Origin: Pelagibacter sp052048135
Lineage (GTDB): Bacteria; Pseudomonadota; Alphaproteobacteria; Pelagibacterales; Pelagibacteraceae
DNA: 64,000 nucleotides
Assembly (NCBI RefSeq): GCF_052048135.1
Contig: NZ_JBNAIM010000002.1
Span: 868,001 to 932,000, forward strand
Reading direction: 5' to 3'
Positions 24,741 through 33,544 of the stretch are shown here, piece by piece (position 1 is the first letter of the stretch; each line of letters starts with the position of its first letter). The notes under the pieces are model-generated. The model saw only the letters and a program-made list of their open reading frames with translations, was not told where the DNA came from and did no database searches. Both the position numbers and the translations under genes were made by a program.

Positions 24741-26662
24741 TGTTAACTCAAATAGTAACTTTTCTAATTTTTTTTGCTGTCATTGGATGTATCCTTTATG
24801 GGAGAAGATTAATAAGAACTGAAAAGGTTGATGCAGTATTTGGAAACCCTGAAAGAGCAAGAGGTGGCACACATTGGGTTATAGTTGGAAGTAGCTTTCT
24901 TCTTTTAGTATGGCTTTATTATTCATGGGATATTGCAAAAAGCTTTTATCCAAAATCTGCTAATGAGCTTTGCCAAGTAGGAAAAGTAAACGACTCTTTA
25001 TTAGGATTAAAATACCAATTTCCTATTGAAGAAAGAGAATTTAAAAGTACTGCTCAAATAAAAAAGGAGAATAAAAACCTTCAACTCATTTTAGAAGAAA
25101 TCCAAAGTTCTAATGAATTAAATGATCAACAAAAAACAATTCTTGCCAGTTTTATAAATAAAACTAATCAATTAATACCATTGCTAACTAATGAAGATTT
25201 ACTTGAAATAGAAACTAAACAAAAGATAGATGAAATTACTGGTAAGATAAATCTCTTAACTGAAAATTTCCAAAAACCTGACTATCCATTTGAAACAGAG
25301 CAAGAGTACAACGAAAGACAAAAAGCTGTTAGTGAAGAAGGTGGTTGGGGTATAGTTAAAGTAAGTGCAGGAACTGGATCTATAGAAAATACAATAGAAG
25401 TACCACTAATCCCTGCAACAGACAGAGGTTTAAAATTTCATGCTGCTGCACAAGAATTGAATTTAATAAGTGATGAATTTTTCAAATTAAGAAATCATAA
25501 TCCTGAATTTAAAGATCAAATCAAATCACTAAAAGAAGAAATTAAAGCTTACAGAAAAGATTTAGATAGCGAAGACTTGTCATCAAACTATGCAAAAAAT
25601 ATTGTAAAAATTGCAAGAAGAATTGAATTTGCAAGCATCTATCCTCCTAATGCATTGGATAAAATGCAAAATGCAATAATTAAATTTGATGTTGCACAAA
25701 ATGAAGCTCAAGGTGGATTAAGGTTTATTGATATATTTTTATTTCCAGCAGGTACAATTGTTGCAAGTGGCCCAAGTTGTTCTGAACAAGGTTCAGGTAG
25801 ATGGCTTCCAAAACCATCTGATACTTTTAATAAATTTGCTCTAATGTTAAAGCCAAGTGTTGGTTATAAAGATATCCCTCTTTTATGGATAGACATGGTT
25901 GATGTCAGTAAAATGATTGGTTTTATTTTACCTGATTGGATAGCAGATATTCTTCCAGGTGAATATCCTGTTCATACTAAAGATGGAATAGTGAAACAAA
26001 ACTTTAAAGGTTATGTTTTAAAAGTTGTCACTGGTGACTTCGATTTATTTAAAGTCCCAGTTCCATATGGTCATATTTGGGATTCTTTCATGAGAGTATT
26101 TTTAGGATTAGTTTTTGGAATACTTATAGGTGTGCCTTTAGGTTTATTCATGGGTTTAAATAGATTTGCCAAAGGCTTTTTTGATCCTTTAATAGAACTA
26201 TATAGACCAGTTCCTCCTTTAGCTTGGGCACCACTTATTATTTCTGTTCTTGGAATTGATAATACAGGAAAAGTTTTCTTATTATTTATGGTCTCTTTAT
26301 CTATTATGATTATTTCAGCCAGAGCTGGCGCTTCAGGAACTCAATTATCTAAAATTCATGCAGCTCACTCTTTGGGAGCATCGAAAAAACAAATATTAAG
26401 ATATGTAATTTTTCCCAACTCCCTTCCTGAAATTTTAACAGGAATTAGAGTCGCTGTAGGTATGTGTTGGGGAACACTAGTTGCAGCTGAATTTTTAGCA
26501 GGAACAACTGGTATAGGCTTTGTTGAAAATGTTGCTAAAAAATATTTCCAATATGAAGTTATCTGGATAACAATATTTATAATGGGAATGCTTGGTCTAT
26601 TGTTTGATGTAACTTTAAGAAAAATAATTGATAAGACAATTCCTTGGCGTGGAAAAGGATAA
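24740..26662 (+). CDS. tauC: TauC-like ABC permease with a very large N-terminal extracytoplasmic extension
   Basis: 640 residues from the coupled ATG at 24740 (an earlier in-frame ATG at 24701 lies inside tauB and is rejected). The usual TauC/SsuC permease (about 250 residues) occupies only the C-terminal part: RVFLGLVFGILIGVPLGLFMG, ELYRPVPPLAWAPLII, the EAA loop AAHSLGASKKQILRYVIFP and GTLVAAEFLAGTTGIGF. Before it are two membrane helices (about 1-20 and 45-65) and roughly 330 mostly hydrophilic residues, probably periplasmic, with Lys/Glu-rich coiled-coil stretches and PAGTIVASGPSCSEQGSG. The extension may dock the binding protein. No frameshift is seen. Confidence 0.9.
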   Translation: MLTQIVTFLIFFAVIGCILYGRRLIRTEKVDAVFGNPERARGGTHWVIVGSSFLLLVWLYYSWDIAKSFYPKSANELCQVGKVNDSLLGLKYQFPIEEREFKSTAQIKKENKNLQLILEEIQSSNELNDQQKTILASFINKTNQLIPLLTNEDLLEIETKQKIDEITGKINLLTENFQKPDYPFETEQEYNERQKAVSEEGGWGIVKVSAGTGSIENTIEVPLIPATDRGLKFHAAAQELNLISDEFFKLRNHNPEFKDQIKSLKEEIKAYRKDLDSEDLSSNYAKNIVKIARRIEFASIYPPNALDKMQNAIIKFDVAQNEAQGGLRFIDIFLFPAGTIVASGPSCSEQGSGRWLPKPSDTFNKFALMLKPSVGYKDIPLLWIDMVDVSKMIGFILPDWIADILPGEYPVHTKDGIVKQNFKGYVLKVVTGDFDLFKVPVPYGHIWDSFMRVFLGLVFGILIGVPLGLFMGLNRFAKGFFDPLIELYRPVPPLAWAPLIISVLGIDNTGKVFLLFMVSLSIMIISARAGASGTQLSKIHAAHSLGASKKQILRYVIFPNSLPEILTGIRVAVGMCWGTLVAAEFLAGTTGIGFVENVAKKYFQYEVIWITIFIMGMLGLLFDVTLRKIIDKTIPWRGKG

Positions 26663-26663
26663 T

Positions 26664-27668
26664 TTGGAAACTCAAAATCTTAAAAAAGAAGTTATTAAAA
26701 TTTTTAAAAAATATGGTCTAAATAACGACCATGCTACAATCTCAGCTAATGCTCTAATTAATGCTGAATTAGTGGGCGCATACGGGCATGGTTTATCACG
26801 TCTAAAAATGTATTGTGATCGAATTTCAAAAAAAGTAATTAATCCAAAACCTAAAATAAAAATAAAAAGAATATCTCAATCAATTTCACACATTGATGCT
26901 GATGATAGCATTGGATTTGTAGCTGCAGATATTGCTATTAAAAAAGCAATTTTGAATGCAAAAAAAACTGGTATTGGATTAGTAGCTGTTAAAAATAGTG
27001 GTCATTATGGTCTGTCAGGATATTACGCAGAGCAAGCCGTAAAAAAAAATTTAGTAACTATGATTTACACTAATGCCCCTCCTGCAGTTGCTCCTCATGG
27101 AGCTTTAAAAAGCTTGTTTGGAACAAATCCAATTTGTTTTGGAACACCAACTGGATCAAAAATACCTTTTATTTTAGATACATCTATTTCAATGATCAAT
27201 AGAGGAAAGATTAGAGTTGCGGCTAGAAATAATCAAAAAATACCTCTTGGAGTTGCCCTAGATAAATTTGGCAAACCTACTACAGATGCAAAAAAAGCAC
27301 TTCAAGGTGTCCAATTACCTATAGCAGGTTTTAGAGGATCAGGTCTAGCGTGGATGGTTGATATTTTAAGTGGAGTATTGACTGGTGGAAATCACGCTGG
27401 AAGAGTAAAAGATCCTTTTGATGATTTCTCAGGTCCACAAAATATTGGACATTTATTTATCACATTTAAAACAAATTTATTTGTAAATGATTATGGCAAA
27501 CGAATTAAAGATAATATTAGTAGAATTAAAAGATTACCAAAAATTAAAGGAATAAAAGAAATAATGTATCCTGGCCAAAATAAATATAAAAGATTTAAAG
27601 TTAATTTAAAAAAAGAGATTAAAATATCAGATATAATTAAAAAAGATTTGGAGATACTTAAAAGTTAA
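26664..27668 (+). CDS. Ldh2/MDH2-family dehydrogenase (malate/sulfolactate type, ComC-like)
   Basis: About 334 residues of the NAD(P)-dependent malate/L-lactate/(R)-sulfolactate oxidoreductase family. Motifs are HATISANALINAELVGAYGHGLSRL, HIDADDSIGFVAAD, NSGHYGLSGYYAEQAVKKN (catalytic His), IYTNAPPAVAPHGALKSLFGTNPICFGTP and GFRGSGLAWMVDILSGVLTGG. The frame opens at a TTG (26628) inside tauC. GTG 26649 and TTG 26664 are alternatives; AAAAGGA just before TTG 26664 favours it. Placed between a TauABC-like transporter and Pta/HpsN-like genes, a ComC-type sulfolactate dehydrogenase role is plausible; malate or ureidoglycolate cannot be excluded. Confidence 0.87.
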   Translation: METQNLKKEVIKIFKKYGLNNDHATISANALINAELVGAYGHGLSRLKMYCDRISKKVINPKPKIKIKRISQSISHIDADDSIGFVAADIAIKKAILNAKKTGIGLVAVKNSGHYGLSGYYAEQAVKKNLVTMIYTNAPPAVAPHGALKSLFGTNPICFGTPTGSKIPFILDTSISMINRGKIRVAARNNQKIPLGVALDKFGKPTTDAKKALQGVQLPIAGFRGSGLAWMVDILSGVLTGGNHAGRVKDPFDDFSGPQNIGHLFITFKTNLFVNDYGKRIKDNISRIKRLPKIKGIKEIMYPGQNKYKRFKVNLKKEIKISDIIKKDLEILKS

Positions 27669-27670
27669 AT

Positions 27671-28582
27671 ATGCTTTCAAATAAAGAAATTGTTGTTCCT
27701 AATAATTTACTTAATGTAGCTCATAAGAAAAAAGGTGTTAAAGCAGGTATTGTCAATGCTGGGAAACCTCTACCGATGTTATCAGTTCAAGATGCAGTAA
27801 ATGAAAGCTTGATAGAGCCAATTTTTATTGGTGATGAAAAAGAGATTTTAAAATGTGCTGATGATTTAAAATGGGATATTTCAAAATATGAAATTATTCA
27901 TGAGCCTGTAGAAAATAATACTGCAGCAATTGCTGCTAAACTTGCTAGTGAAGAAAAAATTAGAATTATTGTTAAAGGACATATTCATACAGATGTTCTA
28001 ATGAAAGAAGTTTTAAAAAGAGAATATAACTTACTTGGAAAAACTAGATTAAGTCATATTTGGCATATGACTTTAGATAAAGAAGATAAACCTCTTATCA
28101 TTACTGATGGAGCATTAAATGTTTTACCAAATGTGAAAACAAAAATGCATATTTTAAAAAATGTAATTAACTTTTCTAATAGAATTGGAATAGAAAGACC
28201 AAAAATAGCAGTACTCTCAGCCACCGAAGAAGTTTTAGATAGTGTGCCAAGTTCTAAAGAAGCTGAGGAAATTACAAAATTAGCAAAACAAGAAAATTTA
28301 AATGCAGATGTTTTTGGCCCTTTAGCATTTGATAATAGTATTTCTAAAAAGTCTGCAGCTATAAAAGGAATAAAAAATGAAGTTGCTGGAATGGCTGATG
28401 TTTTATTGGTCCCAAGTGTAGAAACAGGGAATGGATTAGTAAAAATGTTGATTTATTTTTGTGGTGCTTGTGCCGCTGGTGTTGTTGTTGGAGGAAAAGT
28501 ACCAGTTGTAATTACAAGTCGTTCTGATGAAGCTCAAGCAAGATTAGCTTCAATTGCTGCTGCAGTTGTTGCATTAGATTAA
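27671..28582 (+). CDS. Phosphate acetyl/butyryltransferase (Pta-like)
   Basis: 303 residues of the PTA_PTB family: KAGIVNAGKPLPMLSVQDAV, EKIRIIVKGHIHTDVLMKEVL, SHIWHMTLD, ITDGALNVLPNV and DVLLVPSVETGNGLVKMLIYFCGACAAGVVVGGKVPVV with the final TSRSDEAQARLASIA. It interconverts acyl-phosphate and acyl-CoA. In sulfonate catabolism a Pta converts the acetyl phosphate released by Xsc into acetyl-CoA; Xsc itself is not in this window. It starts 2 bp after the upstream dehydrogenase, so they are in one operon. Confidence 0.9.
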   Translation: MLSNKEIVVPNNLLNVAHKKKGVKAGIVNAGKPLPMLSVQDAVNESLIEPIFIGDEKEILKCADDLKWDISKYEIIHEPVENNTAAIAAKLASEEKIRIIVKGHIHTDVLMKEVLKREYNLLGKTRLSHIWHMTLDKEDKPLIITDGALNVLPNVKTKMHILKNVINFSNRIGIERPKIAVLSATEEVLDSVPSSKEAEEITKLAKQENLNADVFGPLAFDNSISKKSAAIKGIKNEVAGMADVLLVPSVETGNGLVKMLIYFCGACAAGVVVGGKVPVVITSRSDEAQARLASIAAAVVALD

Positions 28583-28643
28583 TTGTTTGATTGAAATAAA
28601 ATTAAAATTGTCTTAAATAACACAACAATTTAAATAAAATATA

Positions 28644-29930
28644 ATGGCAATCACATACCTAAAGAAATCACCTAAAACATCATCAACAGATGACACAAAA
28701 ACAACTGGTATTGTTCAAGATTTATTAAAAGACATAGAAAAAACTAAAGAGCAAGGATGCATAGAGCTTACAAAGAAATTTGATAAATATGATGGTGAGA
28801 TTGTTGTATCAAAAGAAAGAATTGATGAAATTAAAAAAAATTTAGATCAAAAAACTAAAGATGATATTCAATTTTCTTATGATCGAGTAAGAAAATTTGC
28901 TGAAGCACAATTAAAAAACTATGGTCAAAATTTTGAAGTAGAATTATCGGATGGTTTATATGCTGGTCAAAAATTAGTACCGGTAAACACTGCTGGTTGT
29001 TATATCCCCGGTGGAAGATATGCTCACATAGCTTCTGCAGTAATGAGTGTAACAACGGCAAAAGTTGCAGGTGTAAAAAATATAATTGCATGCAGCCCTC
29101 CAAAAGAGGGTGTAGGTGCTCATCCTACAATTGTTTATACGGCTGATCTATGTGGTGCAGATGTGATATTAAATTTAGGTGGAGTTCCTGCTATTGCTGC
29201 AATGACTAATGGATTATTTAAAAATCCACCAGCAGACATTATTGTTGGTCCAGGAAATCAATTTGTAGCTGAAGCAAAAAGAATTTTATTTGGAAAAGTT
29301 GGTATCGATTTATTTGCGGGTCCAACTGAAATTGGAATTATTGCTGATGCAAAAGCAGATCCTGAGATAGTAGCTGTTGATTTAGTTGGTCAAGCTGAAC
29401 ATGGTTATAACTCTCCTTGCTGGTTATACACAACAAGCAAGGAACTTGCTGAAAAAGTAATGAAAAGAGTTCCAGAGTTAATTGCAGAACTTCCTGAGGT
29501 TCCAAGAACAAATGCTGATGCTGCGTGGAGAGATTATGGAGAAGTAATTCTTTGTGATACTGATGAAGAGATGGTTAAAATCAGTGATGAATATGCTCCT
29601 GAACACTTAGAGGTTCAAACAGAAAATTTAAAATGGTTCCATGAAAGACTAACTAATTATGGATCTTTGTTTGTAGGGGAAGAAACAACAGTAGCATATG
29701 GAGATAAATGTTCAGGAACAAATCATATTTTACCAACTAAAGGTGCAGGAAGATATACAGGTGGTTTATTTGTTGGAAAATTTATCAAAACCTTAAGTTT
29801 CCAAAGAATGACTAAAGAGTCTACAGAGCTTGTTGGAGCTGCGGCAGCTAGAATATCTAGATACGAGGGTATGGAAGCTCATGCAAGAACTGGTGATGTA
29901 AGGTTAAAAAAATACGGATATTCTAATTAA
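28644..29930 (+). CDS. HisD-family dehydrogenase, sulfopropanediol dehydrogenase (HpsN)-like
   Basis: 428 residues of the histidinol dehydrogenase family. Zn and catalytic residues are retained (VGQAEHG; YAPEHLEV; GDKCSGTNHILPT; MEAHARTG). Segments such as CYIPGGRYAHIASAVMSV, FAGPTEIGIIADAKADPEIV and YGSLFVGEETTVAYGDK match, as I remember them, the HpsN-type paralogues rather than true HisD. HpsN oxidises 2,3-dihydroxypropane-1-sulfonate to (R)-sulfolactate with NAD. There are no other his genes beside it, while sulfonate-type transporter, ComC-like and Pta genes precede it. Assignment to sulfonate metabolism is inference; a histidine role is the alternative. Confidence 0.85.
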   Translation: MAITYLKKSPKTSSTDDTKTTGIVQDLLKDIEKTKEQGCIELTKKFDKYDGEIVVSKERIDEIKKNLDQKTKDDIQFSYDRVRKFAEAQLKNYGQNFEVELSDGLYAGQKLVPVNTAGCYIPGGRYAHIASAVMSVTTAKVAGVKNIIACSPPKEGVGAHPTIVYTADLCGADVILNLGGVPAIAAMTNGLFKNPPADIIVGPGNQFVAEAKRILFGKVGIDLFAGPTEIGIIADAKADPEIVAVDLVGQAEHGYNSPCWLYTTSKELAEKVMKRVPELIAELPEVPRTNADAAWRDYGEVILCDTDEEMVKISDEYAPEHLEVQTENLKWFHERLTNYGSLFVGEETTVAYGDKCSGTNHILPTKGAGRYTGGLFVGKFIKTLSFQRMTKESTELVGAAAARISRYEGMEAHARTGDVRLKKYGYSN

Positions 29931-30531
29931 TAATATCCATTAGCACATAAATTGTTATTAAGCTCATAAAACTGATAATAAATATATTTATTACTTTCCA
30001 TACTTTGTCACTTTGAGCATATTTAGAAAAATAAGAGGACAAATATCCTATTAAAAAAAAGAAAACAAAAGATGCAATTGAAGCCCCTACTCCAAATAAT
30101 ATCTTTTGATTAAAAATTAAATTTTTTGAAAAATTGCCTAAGAAAAATACTGTGTCTGAATAAACATGTGGGTTTAAATATGTAAAACCAAGAGTTTTAA
30201 TAAAGATATTAAATTTTGAAATATCTGGAATTTCATTATTGAAATTAACTTTAAGATTAAAAGATTTAATTTTTGAATAAATAAAGTGAAGTAAGAAAAT
30301 TAATAAAAGAATATTAAATATTAGTTCTATAGTTGGATTAAAGTATTGAATGAAATAGTGAAAAAGAAATATGCCTAAAAATATTAAGATTAAATCTGAT
30401 ATTGAACAAACAAAACAAACTAGAAAAATATGTTGTTTTTTTAAGCCCTGCTCTATTACAAAGATATTTTGTGCACCTATGGCTAATATTAAGCTAAGAC
30501 TAGTTAAAAATCCTATTAATAGGTATTCCAT
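29923..30531 (-). CDS. LysE/ArgO-family amino-acid exporter
   Basis: 202 residues with six hydrophobic segments and the LysE start LIGFLTSLSLILAIGAQNIFVIEQGLKKQHI (GAQN motif). Later LNPHVYSDTVFFLGNFS and GASIASFVFFFLIGYL are typical of ArgO/LysE proteins that export basic amino acids. The 3' end overlaps the convergent HpsN-like gene by 8 bp. A VOC-family gene lies 28 bp upstream in the same direction. Confidence 0.92.
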   Translation of the reverse strand: MEYLLIGFLTSLSLILAIGAQNIFVIEQGLKKQHIFLVCFVCSISDLILIFLGIFLFHYFIQYFNPTIELIFNILLLIFLLHFIYSKIKSFNLKVNFNNEIPDISKFNIFIKTLGFTYLNPHVYSDTVFFLGNFSKNLIFNQKILFGVGASIASFVFFFLIGYLSSYFSKYAQSDKVWKVINIFIISFMSLITIYVLMDIIN

Positions 30532-30559
30532 CCTATACTTAGATTACTCTGGGTTTAGA

Positions 30560-30970
30560 TTACTCTGGGTTAGCTGTTAATGTCTTAATCTCTAAAATAT
30601 TTTCGTTAGGATCTTTAACAAAGAAAGTTTCCTGCTCATATTTTGTGCCTTTAAATCTTAGATAAGGCTCATCGTAATATTTTGTTCCATTATCTTTTAA
30701 TCTTTGTTTAAGAGCATCAAAATCTTTTCTAGAAAGATGAACTCCAAAATGAGGAACAGAAACGTTACCCATGTCAACATCGTGTCTTTCATTGTCTAAT
30801 TTATGCTCACTTGCATGAAGAGTTAATTCATTACCCCAAAAATCAACGTCAGCCCATTCTTGAGCAGAGTTATCCAGTCTACAACCCAAAGTCTCACTAT
30901 AAAACTTTTTCGCAGTTTCTAAATCTCCACAAGGAATAGCCAAGTGAAAACAATTCGTATTCTTGTACAT
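30560..30970 (-). CDS. VOC-family (glyoxalase/dioxygenase fold) protein
   Basis: 136 residues with two beta-alpha-beta-beta-beta modules: FHLAIPCGDLETAKKFYSE (metal His at residue 8), DVDFWGNELTLHAS, VPHFGVHLSRKDFDALKQRL and FVKDPNENILEIKTL with the terminal metal Glu. Metal-binding positions fit a functional vicinal-oxygen-chelate enzyme; the substrate is unknown. An AGAGGG Shine-Dalgarno precedes the ATG. Same strand as LysE, possibly co-transcribed. Confidence 0.9.
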   Translation of the reverse strand: MYKNTNCFHLAIPCGDLETAKKFYSETLGCRLDNSAQEWADVDFWGNELTLHASEHKLDNERHDVDMGNVSVPHFGVHLSRKDFDALKQRLKDNGTKYYDEPYLRFKGTKYEQETFFVKDPNENILEIKTLTANPE

Positions 30971-31057
30971 TTCAACCCTCTTTAAATTGCGTATTTAGTA
31001 ATTATATAATAGATATAGCTTTTTTTTTCAACCACGAGAAAGACGTTAATTAATAAT

Positions 31058-31627
31058 ATGAATGATTTTTTACAATCTATAATAGATCGAGACCCTGCGG
31101 CAAAATCTAAATTAAGTTTAATCTTAACTTATCCAGGTGTGAAGGCTATTTTTTTTTATAAGATAGCAAATTTTTTTGCTATTGCAAAATTTGATCTAGT
31201 TGCAAGAATTATTTCTCAAACTTCTAGATTCTTAACGGGTATTGAAATCCATCCCAAAGCAAAGATTGGAAAAAATTTATTTATTGACCATGGTATGGGT
31301 GTTGTCATTGGTGAAACTTCTGAAATAGGCAATAATGTTACAATTTATCATAATGTTACGTTAGGTGGAATTGCTCCTAGTATAAATTCAAACGATCAAA
31401 GAGATATGAAAAGGCATCCCACTTTAGAAGATAACGTTGTTGTTGGATCAGGTGCCCAAATACTAGGTCCAATCACAATTGGTAAAAACTCTTTAATTGG
31501 CTCTAACTCAGTAGTTACAAAAGATGTGCCTGAAAAATCTGTTATGGCAGGTATCCCCGCAAGACGAGTTGGAGATGCTACTAAAGGATTTAAACCTTAT
31601 GCTGTTACAGATGAAGATAAAGAATAA
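31058..31627 (+). CDS. cysE: Serine O-acetyltransferase
   Basis: 189 residues, short form. An N-terminal helical part begins FLQSIIDRDPAAKSKLSLILTYPGVKAIFFYKIANFF, followed by the left-handed beta-helix with hexapeptide repeats: GIEIHPKAKIGKNLFIDHGMGVVIGETSEIG, TIYHNVTLGG and HPTLEDNVVVGSGAQILGPI. It makes O-acetylserine from serine and acetyl-CoA. The stop overlaps the cysK start (TAATG), giving direct coupling with the next enzyme of cysteine synthesis. Confidence 0.95.
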   Translation: MNDFLQSIIDRDPAAKSKLSLILTYPGVKAIFFYKIANFFAIAKFDLVARIISQTSRFLTGIEIHPKAKIGKNLFIDHGMGVVIGETSEIGNNVTIYHNVTLGGIAPSINSNDQRDMKRHPTLEDNVVVGSGAQILGPITIGKNSLIGSNSVVTKDVPEKSVMAGIPARRVGDATKGFKPYAVTDEDKE

Positions 31628-32628
31628 TGAAAAATATTAAAAATAATTTTATAGATTCAATTGGAAACACTCCCTTAATAAAATTAAAAGCAGCATCAGA
31701 AATTACTGGATGTAACATTTATGGTAAGGCTGAATATTTGAACCCTGGTGGATCAGTAAAAGATAGAGCAGCACTTGCTTTAATTAAAGACGCACAGGAA
31801 AAGAAACTAATATCTGAAGGTGGTATTGTTGTTGAGGGCACTGCAGGAAATACTGGCATTGGATTATGTCTTTTAGGAAATTCTCTTGGTTACAAAACAA
31901 TTATCGTGATGAATGATAATCAAACACAAGAAAAGAAAGATACTTTGAGAAATATTGGAGCAGATCTTAGATTAGTTCCACCAAAGCCATATAAAGATGA
32001 TGGAAACTACGTAAAAGTTGCTGGAAGGCTTGCTGAAGAATTAAAAAATACAAACAACAATGGTGTAGTTTGGGCTAATCAATTTGACAATACAGCTAAC
32101 GCTAAAGGACATTACGAAACTACTGGTCCTGAGATTTGGGAACAAACAGATGGTAAAATTGATGGGTTTGTTTGTGCATCTGGAACAGGCGGAACTATAG
32201 GTGGTGTTAGTAAATTCTTAAAAGAAAAAAATAAAGATATTAAGATTTATCTATCCGATCCAACTGGATCAGCTTTATATAGTCATATTGTGAATGGAGA
32301 ACTAAAAGCTGAAGGTGGATCAATCACAGAAGGTATTGGATCAAGTAGAATTACTAAAAATTTTGCAGAGGCTAAAATCGATGGAGCTTTTTCAATAAGC
32401 GATCAAGAGTCTTTACCAGTACTTTATGATTTAATTCAAAATGAAGGTTTAAGTCTAGGAACTAGTTGTGGAGTAAATATTGCAGGAGCAATTAGACTTG
32501 GAAAAGAACTTGGCCCAGGTAAAACGATCGTTACAATTCTTTGTGATAAATCAGATAAATATAATTCAAAGATGTTTAATAAACCCTTTTTGCAAGAAAA
32601 AGGTCTACCAATACCAAGCTGGCTATAA
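31627..32628 (+). CDS. cysK: Cysteine synthase A (PLP)
   Basis: 333 residues with the fold-type II PLP-lysine motif NPGGSVKDRAAL, the substrate loop EGTAGNTGIGL, the phosphate loop CASGTGGTIGGVSKFL and GIGSSRITKNF. It forms cysteine from O-acetylserine and sulfide. C-terminal EGLSLGTSCGVNIAGAIRL is typical. Translationally coupled to cysE and abutting a DUF2798 gene. The presence of CysEK implies the cell obtains sulfide, perhaps from organosulfur compounds. Confidence 0.95.
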   Translation: MKNIKNNFIDSIGNTPLIKLKAASEITGCNIYGKAEYLNPGGSVKDRAALALIKDAQEKKLISEGGIVVEGTAGNTGIGLCLLGNSLGYKTIIVMNDNQTQEKKDTLRNIGADLRLVPPKPYKDDGNYVKVAGRLAEELKNTNNNGVVWANQFDNTANAKGHYETTGPEIWEQTDGKIDGFVCASGTGGTIGGVSKFLKEKNKDIKIYLSDPTGSALYSHIVNGELKAEGGSITEGIGSSRITKNFAEAKIDGAFSISDQESLPVLYDLIQNEGLSLGTSCGVNIAGAIRLGKELGPGKTIVTILCDKSDKYNSKMFNKPFLQEKGLPIPSWL

Positions 32629-32850
32629 ATGTTTCCTAAAAAATATTCAAACTTATTATTTATATTTTTTATGGGTCTTGGCATGAGCTTGCTGATGACA
32701 CTTATAATTACTTACATAAATACGGGTTATGATGAACTTTATTACAAAAGATTTCTTAAAGCTTGGTCAGTAAGCTTACCAGTTGCAATGGTTGCAACAA
32801 CAATTGTAGCTCCAATAGTGCAAAAATTTGTAGATAAAATTACTAAATAA
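32629..32850 (+). CDS. DUF2798-type two-helix membrane protein
   Basis: 73 residues with two membrane segments (SNLLFIFFMGLGMSLLMTLIITYIN and WSVSLPVAMVATTIVAPIV) joined by a short polar loop; the layout and the MSLLMTLIIT...W....P.A pattern fit DUF2798. It starts immediately after the cysK stop. Function unknown. Confidence 0.8.
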   Translation: MFPKKYSNLLFIFFMGLGMSLLMTLIITYINTGYDELYYKRFLKAWSVSLPVAMVATTIVAPIVQKFVDKITK

Positions 32851-32866
32851 GAATAATCTTTAAATC

Positions 32867-33202
32867 GTGAGTAATATAATTGCATACATAGTTCTTATAC
32901 TTGCGGTTATTTTAGGTACTGCTGCAAATGGCTTTGCTAAAGGTGCAAATGGTTTTACTTTATTAATGCCAAGCTTATTAACAGCAATAACAATAGTTGG
33001 ATGTATGTTTACATTATCAATAGTTATGAAAACTATTCCTGTTGGTATTACCTACGCATCATTTGCAGGTCTTTGTATAATTGCTACTACAATTGTAGGT
33101 GTATATAAATTTAACCAAATGCCAGATCTTTATACTATAATTGGGTTAACTCTGATTATTTCAGGAGTATTAATAGTCAATCTACTAGGCAAAACAAATT
33201 AA
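32867..33202 (+). CDS. SMR-family small membrane protein A (lacks the coupling Glu)
   Basis: 111 residues, four hydrophobic helices, clear resemblance to EmrE/QacE (YIVLILAVILGTAANGFAKG, IPVGITYASFAGLCIIATT, TIIGLTLIISGVLIVNLLGK). The helix-1 Glu essential for proton/drug exchange (LAE-VIGT in EmrE) is Val here (LAV-ILGT) and the helix-3 Trp is replaced by Phe. The start is GTG. A paralogue follows after 3 bp, so a heterodimer is likely. Classical multidrug efflux is doubtful; function unknown. Confidence 0.85.
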   Translation: MSNIIAYIVLILAVILGTAANGFAKGANGFTLLMPSLLTAITIVGCMFTLSIVMKTIPVGITYASFAGLCIIATTIVGVYKFNQMPDLYTIIGLTLIISGVLIVNLLGKTN

Positions 33203-33205
33203 GAT

Positions 33206-33544
33206 ATGACAAATCTATCAGGATATATTTTTCTTTTTTTAGCAATTATTCTTGGAATAACTTCAAATGGTTTTTTAAAATCAACAAATGGATTTACAAA
33301 CCTTGGGCCAACTATTTTTTGTGCAATTTCAATAGTCGCTTGTATTTTTTGTTTATCCAAAGCAATGAACATTATTCCTGTTGGTTTTACTTACGCAACA
33401 TACGGTGGGCTTACAATAACTGCTGTAACATTATTTGGAGTTTTTAAATACAATCAAATCCCAAATATTTATGGCATAATTGGTATAGCTTTAATTATTA
33501 TTGGTGTAATTCTTTTAAATACTTTAGGTAAGACTACTTACTAG
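33206..33544 (+). CDS. SMR-family small membrane protein B (lacks the coupling Glu)
   Basis: 112 residues, four helices, paralogous to the preceding gene (YIFLFLAIILGITSNGFLKS, IPVGFTYATYGGLTITAVT, GIIGIALIIIGVILLNTLGK). The EmrE Glu14 position is Ile, and the Trp63 position is Tyr. Paired SMR genes usually form heterodimers. The 3' end overlaps the convergent inositol-phosphatase-like gene by 11 bp. Function unknown, but transport of a small polar compound or lipid flipping by a non-canonical mechanism could be considered. Confidence 0.85.
   Translation: MTNLSGYIFLFLAIILGITSNGFLKSTNGFTNLGPTIFCAISIVACIFCLSKAMNIIPVGFTYATYGGLTITAVTLFGVFKYNQIPNIYGIIGIALIIIGVILLNTLGKTTY

Noticed and set aside
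28644..29930. Canonical histidinol dehydrogenase of histidine synthesis
   Set aside because: Possible, but the segments resemble HpsN-type paralogues and the neighbours are sulfonate-type genes, so not used as the primary call.
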